A DNA stretch of 11,178 nt from an uncultured bacterium (GTDB taxonomy: Bacteria; Verrucomicrobiota; Kiritimatiellia; CAIKKV01). The position numbers and the translations under genes are program-made. The stretch covers positions 1 through 11,178 of the forward strand of contig CAIKKV010000605.1 of assembly GCA_903828035.1 (NCBI GenBank), read 5' to 3'. Below the pieces are notes generated by a model that did no database searches, was not told the DNA's origin, and saw only the letters and a program-made list of their open reading frames with translations. Shown here piece after piece: positions 7,213-11,178 of the stretch. Position 1 is the stretch's first letter. Each line of letters begins with the position of its first letter.

Positions 7213-7914
7213 GCGCAGGGTCAGCTCCACCGAGTCGGCCAGCCGGGAGCGGATTCCGTCGCCCAGCACGACGCGGTCCACGACCACATCGATGTCATGT
7301 TTCCTTTTCGCCTCCAGGGGCGGCACGGCGTCCAGCTCGTGCACGACGCCGTCCACGCGCACGCGGATGAACCCCTTGCGGCGGGCGAGCGCGAGGGCGG
7401 CCTTGCCGTCGCCCTTCGTCTCGCGGAGCAGGGGCGCCAGCAGCAGCACCTTCGTGCCGGCGGGAAGCCCCAGCAGCGCCTGCACCACCTGTTCCGCATT
7501 CTGGCGGATGACGGGCCGGCCGCAGGCGGGGCAATGCCGTTTACCGATGGCGGCGAAAACCAGCCGGAGGAAATCGTGGATCTCCGTGGTGGTGGCCACG
7601 GTTGAGCGGGGGTTGGCGTTCCCGGACCGCTGCTCGATCGCCACCGCCGGGGAAAGCCCCTCGATGGAATCGACCTCGGGCTTCTGGAGCTGATCAAGAA
7701 ACTGCCGGGCGTAGAGGGAGAGGCTTTCGACGTAGCGCCTCTGGCCTTCGGCGTACAGCGTATCGAAGGCCAGGGAAGACTTGCCGGATCCGCTCAAGCC
7801 GGTGATGACCGTCAGGGCGCGCCTGGGGATGCGCACGGTAATGTTCTTCAGGTTGTGCTGACGCGCGCCCGTCACCACGATCCAGTCGCGATCCTTCATC
7901 CGCTTATTTAACAC
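7210..7914 (-). CDS. uvrA: UvrA excinuclease subunit, N-terminal 234 aa (ends at in-frame UAG)
   Basis: This is the N-terminal quarter of UvrA. It begins with the family's [11 protein letters not shown] (15-25), then Walker A of the first ATPase, GLSGSGKS (39-46), and the stretch [42 protein letters not shown] follows, and then the UvrB-binding domain from about 128 ([10 protein letters not shown]). The frame stops at UAG where intact homologues continue towards the first zinc site. With the downstream piece the total would be about 953 aa, against 940 in E. coli. Start is GTG at 7914-7912 because AAGGGAGG lies 8 nt upstream. ATG at 7899 would fit the usual UvrA N-terminus but is 23 nt from that site. 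The longer frame to 7989 begins at TTG and adds nothing conserved. Alone this piece lacks a signature motif and cannot complete an ATPase. Confidence 0.87.
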   Translation of the reverse strand: MLNKRMKDRDWIVVTGARQHNLKNITVRIPRRALTVITGLSGSGKSSLAFDTLYAEGQRRYVESLSLYARQFLDQLQKPEVDSIEGLSPAVAIEQRSGNANPRSTVATTTEIHDFLRLVFAAIGKRHCPACGRPVIRQNAEQVVQALLGLPAGTKVLLLAPLLRETKGDGKAALALARRKGFIRVRVDGVVHELDAVPPLEAKRKHDIDVVVDRVVLGDGIRSRLADSVELTLR

Positions 7915-7922
7915 CAGCGGAG

Positions 7923-7930
7923 CCTCCCTT
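7923..7930 (-). promoter_or_regulatory. Ribosome binding site that sets the uvrA GTG start
   Basis: The minus strand reads AAGGGAGG, 8 nt before GTG at 7914. This is the strongest Shine-Dalgarno near the uvrA N-terminus and favours GTG 7914 over ATG 7899. I found no matching -35/-10 pair for uvrA in the 142-nt gap to 8056. Confidence 0.65.
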
Positions 7931-7982
7931 GCAATGCGGAACAGCCCCCCGAGCGCCTGCCGGAGCCCCTTGATTTCCCGGG

Positions 7983-8011
7983 TTGACAAACTTCACCGCG
8001 GCGTCCATTAT
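7983..8011 (+). promoter_or_regulatory. Sigma70-type promoter for the Pur-domain gene
   Basis: A perfect -35 TTGACA (7983-7988), a 17-bp spacer and -10 CATTAT (8006-8011, 4 of 6 bases matching TATAAT) lie upstream of the gene at 8057. Transcription should start near 8018, leaving a leader of about 39 nt. The region is AT-rich against a GC-rich background. The -10 overlaps the dyad at 8008-8019. Confidence 0.65.
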
Positions 8012-8019
8012 TCAAATAA
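8008..8019 (+). promoter_or_regulatory. AT-rich dyad over the -10, possible operator
   Basis: TTATT-CA-AATAA is a perfect 5-bp inverted repeat with a 2-bp centre. It covers the last four bases of the -10 and runs to the predicted transcription start, a position where a bound repressor would block initiation. No regulator is identified. A chance dyad in an AT-rich promoter is a fair alternative. Confidence 0.3.
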
Positions 8020-8056
8020 GATGACAATAGGGTCGATGTGGTTAAGGGGGTAGACC

Positions 8057-8284
8057 ATGGATAACGAGCTATTCACAGAACAGGTACAAGTGGAAAGGAA
8101 GGCCTTCTCTTTCTCCCTGCGGGAGAATCCGCGCGGACGCTTTTTGAGGATCACGGAAGATGTGGGGGGGCGGCGCGATACGATTATCATCCCGTCCACG
8201 GGCCTGTCCCAGGTGTCGGAGCTTCTGAAGCGCGTCGTCGAAGCCGATCTTAAAGCCGGCCCGCCGCAGGTTCAACCGGAGTAG
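8057..8284 (+). CDS. Small Pur-domain DNA/RNA-binding protein
   Basis: This 75-aa protein consists of one PUR domain, the single-stranded DNA/RNA-binding fold shared by eukaryotic Pur-alpha and short bacterial proteins such as Borrelia BpuR. Seen: LFTEQVQVERKAFSFSLRENPRGRFLRITE (5-34), the family's paired pattern of beta strands with aromatic and basic residues on the sheet. It is followed by DTIIIPSTGL and an amphipathic helix SELLKRVVEADLK (54-66). Bacterial members act as dimers and have been reported to modulate gene expression; the targets here are unknown. AAGGGGG (8044-8050) lies 6 nt before the ATG, and a good promoter lies upstream. It is the only plus-strand gene, transcribed away from uvrA, and its last 35 bp overlap the convergent gene at 8250-8909. 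It ends with TAG. Family call is fairly firm. Confidence 0.85.
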   Translation: MDNELFTEQVQVERKAFSFSLRENPRGRFLRITEDVGGRRDTIIIPSTGLSQVSELLKRVVEADLKAGPPQVQPE

Positions 8285-8909
8285 AAGGCAAAACCGGGTT
8301 GGCCCCTGTTTTCGCCGGAGCTGAATCCCGCTTTGCCCGAATCCGCTCGCGCATCGCGTCATATTGCGGCCAGGGTTTCAGCCATTCCATCGTGCGCATC
8401 GCCTCGTCCCATTGCCCCGCATCCTCCTGGAACTGGGCCAGGATTTCCAGGTTGCGGGGATCCCAGAAATGCCACTCCGAATAGTCCCGCCAGGCCGTCA
8501 CGGCCGCCGCGGGCGAGTCCCGCCTGACCAGCAGGCGGGCTTTCAGATAATGCAATTCCATCAGCCAGGGGTTCAGGTCGAGCCCCCGGGTGACCCAATA
8601 CTCCGCCTCGTTGTAAAACCGGGAAGCGGACTCGGGAGCCGTAGCCGATTCCGCCGCCTTGAAAGCCGCTTCCGCGGCCAGGATGCACAGGGCGTAGCTG
8701 TGTGAATATCCCCGGAAGGCCTGCCGCGCGAGGCGCAGTTCGGTTTCCGGATCGTGGTCCTTCATCAGGATGTCCGCGTAGCGCTGCTGTCCGAAAGCGG
8801 CGCGGGCAGACCAGGCGGTGGCTATAAAGCCGACCAGGATCAGGTAGACGCCCAGGACTCCGAGGATGATCCGAACCTGGTCAGAAACTTCCAGGCGGTT
8901 GGAGTCCAT
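8250..8909 (-). CDS. One-pass membrane protein with TPR-like helical repeats
   Basis: I do not recognise a named family. The 219-aa protein has one membrane helix at about 12-34 (VRIILGVLGVYLILVGFIATAW). Helix pairs follow that look like degenerate TPRs: ETELRLARQAFRGYSHSYALCILAAEAAF, then ASRFYNEAEYWVTRGLDLNPW and AAAVTAWRDYSEW. The tail (about 195-219) is Pro/Ala-rich and disordered. The helix-then-TPR layout and the LNPW-type turns recall the C-terminal region of O-antigen-ligase-like proteins, a weak resemblance that fits the polysaccharide context. The start is ATG 8909, one nt after the upstream gene's TAG. A start 8 codons earlier (8933) would overlap that gene and lacks a better ribosome site. 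It is probably co-transcribed with the coiled-coil gene. Confidence 0.6.
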   Translation of the reverse strand: MDSNRLEVSDQVRIILGVLGVYLILVGFIATAWSARAAFGQQRYADILMKDHDPETELRLARQAFRGYSHSYALCILAAEAAFKAAESATAPESASRFYNEAEYWVTRGLDLNPWLMELHYLKARLLVRRDSPAAAVTAWRDYSEWHFWDPRNLEILAQFQEDAGQWDEAMRTMEWLKPWPQYDAMRERIRAKRDSAPAKTGANPVLPSTPVEPAAGRL

Positions 8910-8910
8910 C

Positions 8911-9579
8911 CTACAGATCGCCCCGACGGCCATGACCGACCTGAGTGGGCGTGGGGCCGGGCCGGGGAATCGTGGTGGTGGGCGGGACCGATGTCACGGT
9001 CGTCGTCGTAATGGTGACCATGTTGTTCACCTGGCCGTGGACGACGAGATCGCTGAACCCGCTTTTCGCGATCCAATCGGACTCAAAGTTAAGGAACTTC
9101 CCGGCATCCCCGCTCGCCTGCGCGGCCTTGGAAGCCTGGCGCAACGCCTGTCCGGCCGCCGCCTGCGCGTCCGCTTCGCTCACGCCGGGAGCCGTCGCGC
9201 GGGCCAGGGCCTCCTGAGCCGCCGCCGCCGCCGCCGCCGCCTTGGCGGAAGCTCCATCAAGCTTGGCCACATACGACACCACCCGCGCCTTCGCCGCCTT
9301 CAGCTTCGCCAGATCCTTCTGCGCCTTGACCAGTTTGTTCGTATCGCCGGAGCCGGACTCCTGCAATTTCGTGATCAAGGCCTCCAGGTCGACAATCCCC
9401 TTCTCCATCGCCTGAAGCTTCTGGTGGCCTTCGGCGGCCCAGGCAGCCGCCTTGGAGGCGGAGGCGGAGGCGGCGGCGGAGGCCTCCTTGGCCATTTCGG
9501 CCGGCGTCGAGGCAAAGGCCTGGCCCATCCCGATCGTGCATGCGATAACAGCCGAAAAAATTAATTCTTTTACGAGCAT
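8911..9579 (-). CDS. Secreted Ala-rich coiled-coil protein with Thr/Pro tail
   Basis: No known family is recognised. The 222-aa protein starts with a signal peptide (LVKELIFSAVIACTIGMGQAFA) likely cut after AFA at 23. Then comes a long Ala/Lys/Glu-rich region (about 26-155) with heptad-like spacing, including EKGIVDLEALITKLQES and KAQKDLAKLKAAKARV, which predicts a coiled coil. It holds a run of eight Ala coded by a triplet tract. The stretch GKFLNFESDWIAKSGFSDLVVHGQVNNM (about 160-187) is more globular in composition. A tail from about 188 has TITTTTVTS, PPTTTIPRPGPTPTQ and then charged residues. Start is ATG 9579 with AGGAG 7 nt upstream; TTG 9585 would be too close to that site. It has its own promoter and is linked to the downstream gene by a single nt. 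An envelope or polysaccharide-associated fibre protein is possible. Confidence 0.72.
   Translation of the reverse strand: MLVKELIFSAVIACTIGMGQAFASTPAEMAKEASAAASASASKAAAWAAEGHQKLQAMEKGIVDLEALITKLQESGSGDTNKLVKAQKDLAKLKAAKARVVSYVAKLDGASAKAAAAAAAAQEALARATAPGVSEADAQAAAGQALRQASKAAQASGDAGKFLNFESDWIAKSGFSDLVVHGQVNNMVTITTTTVTSVPPTTTIPRPGPTPTQVGHGRRGDL
9218..9241 (+). repeat. (GCC)8 triplet tract coding an Ala run
   Basis: Eight tandem GCC units occur on the plus strand. On the minus strand they read as GCG codons inside the coiled-coil protein and give a run of eight Ala. Changes in copy number would stay in frame and only alter the helix length. Confidence 0.8.
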
Positions 9580-9603
9580 TTTCAATCTCCTGTTTGTAGG
9601 ACT

Positions 9604-9632
9604 ATGTTAATCGTTTACGACCCTTGCGTCAA
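9604..9632 (-). promoter_or_regulatory. Sigma70-type promoter for the coiled-coil gene
   Basis: On the minus strand, -35 TTGACG (9632-9627) is followed by a 17-bp spacer and -10 TAACAT (9609-9604, 4 of 6 matching). It lies in the 70-nt gap after the export lipoprotein gene. Predicted start is near 9597, leaving a short leader with AGGAG at 9591-9587. It would allow the coiled-coil and TPR-like genes to be expressed apart from the export genes. Confidence 0.55.
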
Positions 9633-9649
9633 GACTCCCCTCGGGGCCG

Positions 9650-10351
9650 CTACATCCACCGCTTAGGCACATCGATCACGTCGCCGGGCTCGATGAAAAC
9701 GTCAATCTCCGAGCGGGCTTGAATCTTGGGAATGTTCAAGATCATGATTTCCTCCCCGCGAACCAGGCGGACCTTGTTCGGGTCGGCAAACTCATTCCAT
9801 CCGCCGGCCATCGTCAGCGCCTGCAGCACGGTCATTTTGGCGCGGTTGATCGGATAGTTACCCGGCCGGATCACATAGCCCTTGACGAAAAACTCACGGA
9901 CGGGAGGAATGATGGCGCACGTGACGGTCTTGAAGAACTGGCCGTCAATATACGCTTTTTCAATGGCCTTTTCCGCCTCCGCCGCCGATTTCCCAGCCAC
10001 CTTGACCCGGCCGATCAGATCCAGGTTAATGGTGCCGTTCTCGTCGATGGCGCTTTCAAAAGTTTCCGTCTTCGGGTAAACCCGGAGCGTGATCACAAGC
10101 CGGTCGCCGGCCAGCAGCAGCCGCAGGGCCGGCTCCGCGCCGACGGTCGAGCCGGGGGGGGGTGGCACATCGGGCGAAGGCCGCTGGGCCGGAAGCGTCT
10201 CCCCGGCGGCAGTCGCGGCGGCGCCATCCAAAGCCGCCACGATCGGCTTATACGGCTGCACGGAGCCGGCGTGGCGGGGCAGGCTTGCGCAGCCCGCAAG
10301 AACGAACACCGCCAGCAGGGCGCCGGCGAAACGAATGACGCTTCCGTTCAT
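9650..10351 (-). CDS. Wza-type polysaccharide export lipoprotein, short form
   Basis: This 233-aa lipoprotein belongs to the outer-membrane polysaccharide export (OPX) family, which carries exopolysaccharide or capsule across the periplasm and outer membrane. Seen: a signal peptide with lipobox LAGC (lipidated Cys 21), a Pro-rich linker (about 50-68), and a Poly_export domain at about 76-148 (GDRLVITLRVYPKTETFESAIDENGTINLDLIGRVKVAG). An SLBB-type domain follows from about 152 (EFFVKGYVIRPGNYPI, LTMAGGWNEFADPNKVRLVR), ending IEPGDVIDVPKRWM. E. coli Wza is about 380 aa with extra domains and a C-terminal membrane helix; this one stops after one SLBB and lacks that helix. Start is ATG 10351: GAGG (10359-10356) overlaps the kinase gene's TGA, 4 nt before the ATG. 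It lies 6 nt after that gene, so the two are coupled. Confidence 0.9.
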   Translation of the reverse strand: MNGSVIRFAGALLAVFVLAGCASLPRHAGSVQPYKPIVAALDGAAATAAGETLPAQRPSPDVPPPPGSTVGAEPALRLLLAGDRLVITLRVYPKTETFESAIDENGTINLDLIGRVKVAGKSAAEAEKAIEKAYIDGQFFKTVTCAIIPPVREFFVKGYVIRPGNYPINRAKMTVLQALTMAGGWNEFADPNKVRLVRGEEIMILNIPKIQARSEIDVFIEPGDVIDVPKRWM

Positions 10352-10357
10352 CAATCC

Positions 10358-11178
10358 TCAACTCTTCCGCGAAGAACCCGAAGGCGGCTCGGCCGTATCA
10401 GGCTTGTACGCATAGCTGCCCACATAGTGGTAGTAATAATAATAGTCGCGGTGAATATTGATGTTGTTCAATACCACACCCACCAGATTGCCGCCCACGT
10501 TCTGGATCATGCTTCGCGCCCGGGCGGCCACATCCCGGGGATAGCTGCGATGTTCGATCACGAGCAGCGTCCCGTCACACTCGCTGGCCAGGACAGCGGC
10601 ATCGCTCACGCCCAGGATCGGGGGGGAATCCATGAACACGTAGTCGTACTGCCCCTTCACGGCGTCCAGCAGCGTCCGGATGCGGGGGGAATCCACGATC
10701 CCGTGCATGCCGCTCACCGTCCGCCCGCTGGGCATGAAGGAGAGATTCTCCATGGAGGTGGGCAGGATCACCTCCTCCGGCTTCATGCGCCCCATCAGGA
10801 CGTCGGCCAGGCCCGCGCGATTGGACAGGCCCACCATCTTGTGCTGGGTCGGCCGACGGATGTCGCCGTCGATCAGCAGCACGCGGCTGCCCAGCTGCGA
10901 GAACACAAACGACAGGTTGAAGAGCGTCAGGGACTTGCCCTCCCCGGCTCCGCCGCTGGTTACGCAAAGCACTTTCCCGTGGGCCCATTTCTTGGAAAAC
11001 TGAAGGTTGGTCTTCAGGACGCGGTACGCCTCGGCGTGCGCCACATCGCCCTTCTCGCCGTTCAGGGCCCGCACCTTCTGGGGGATGACGCCCAGGATCG
11101 GCGCCCCGATGAAGTCCTCGATGTCCTGGACGGTCTTGACCGAGGTGTCGAGATACTCCATGAAGAAGGCAAGGCCGA
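10358..11178 (-). CDS. Wzc-type bacterial tyrosine kinase, C-terminal part (cut by window edge)
   Basis: The frame is open to the right edge. Five codons before the first ATG (11161-11159) read GLAFF, giving GLAFFMEYLDTSVKT, the usual join between the last membrane helix of a Wzz domain and the kinase. This is therefore the cytoplasmic end of a fused Wzc-type protein that controls polysaccharide chain export. Counting from that Met, it shows Walker A TSGGAGEGKS (68-77), A' VLLIDGDIRRP (94-104), Walker B YDYVFMDSPP (172-181) and a tyrosine tail. The tail has five consecutive Tyr (240-244) plus Tyr 246, 250 and 252, as in the autophosphorylated clusters of this family. The Wza-type gene follows after 6 nt, the standard functional pair. 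The Walker A has Ala where PGEGKS is more usual. Confidence 0.92.
   Translation of the reverse strand, partial: GLAFFMEYLDTSVKTVQDIEDFIGAPILGVIPQKVRALNGEKGDVAHAEAYRVLKTNLQFSKKWAHGKVLCVTSGGAGEGKSLTLFNLSFVFSQLGSRVLLIDGDIRRPTQHKMVGLSNRAGLADVLMGRMKPEEVILPTSMENLSFMPSGRTVSGMHGIVDSPRIRTLLDAVKGQYDYVFMDSPPILGVSDAAVLASECDGTLLVIEHRSYPRDVAARARSMIQNVGGNLVGVVLNNINIHRDYYYYYHYVGSYAYKPDTAEPPSGSSRKS

Noticed and set aside
7915..7989. N-terminal extension of UvrA from TTG at 7989
   Set aside because: The extra residues match nothing in the UvrA family, the start is TTG, and the strong ribosome binding site lies inside this stretch.
8008..8199. 63-codon minus-strand frame over the Pur gene start
   Set aside because: It is antisense to the well-supported Pur gene and promoter and has no recognisable features.
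9633..9652. Hairpin CCCC-GA-GGGG after the export lipoprotein gene as a terminator
   Set aside because: The loop is two bases and no U-run follows, so it would not form a normal terminator.

Overview
This is a GC-rich bacterial window that is densely packed, with genes almost all on the minus strand, many overlapping and several starting at GTG. The envelope genes (ExbB/ExbD proton channel, outer-membrane polysaccharide export lipoprotein, Wzc-type tyrosine kinase) point to a didermic Gram-negative bacterium. The mix of a short bacterial Pur-domain protein, an ExbBD cluster with a very large TPR protein, and a truncated export lipoprotein fits the PVC/Kiritimatiellota-Verrucomicrobiota side of the tree. 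That placement is an inference, not shown by any marker gene here.

Region 1 (1-7914, minus strand, reading right to left) looks like one long polycistron: uvrA, an 844-aa periplasmic TPR protein, exbB, exbD, a one-pass TonB-like protein, and hisD (cut by the left edge). Four of the five junctions after uvrA's own break are stop/start overlaps of 4 or 8 bp, and exbB follows the TPR gene after 17 bp. The exb genes plus the TPR and TonB-like proteins probably form a proton-motive-force-driven envelope machine. uvrA and hisD are unrelated in function and appear to share the transcript.

The main anomaly is uvrA. The frame is continuous from 7914 to 5053 and would encode about 953 aa, the normal UvrA length. 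A single in-frame UAG at 7212-7210 breaks it, followed in the same frame by an ATG 12 nt later. The UAG is itself part of an AGGGGG ribosome-binding-like sequence placed 8 nt before that ATG. The two pieces separate the Walker A of the first ATPase from its signature and Walker B motifs. This is a recent nonsense mutation, a sequencing error, or a genuine two-subunit UvrA.

Region 2 (7915-8284) is a divergent intergenic stretch with a good sigma70-type promoter (TTGACA, 17 bp, CATTAT). It carries an AT-rich dyad over the -10 and drives a 75-aa Pur-domain nucleic-acid-binding protein, the only plus-strand gene.

Region 3 (8250-11178, minus strand) is an exopolysaccharide export block: the C-terminal part of a Wzc-type tyrosine kinase (cut by the right edge), then a short Wza-type lipoprotein. 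After a second internal promoter come a secreted Ala-rich coiled-coil protein with a Thr/Pro tail and a one-pass membrane protein with TPR-like helices. The last gene overlaps the 3' end of the Pur gene by 35 bp. No tRNA, rRNA, CRISPR, insertion sequence or convincing terminator was seen, and no gene-free stretch exceeds 300 bases.
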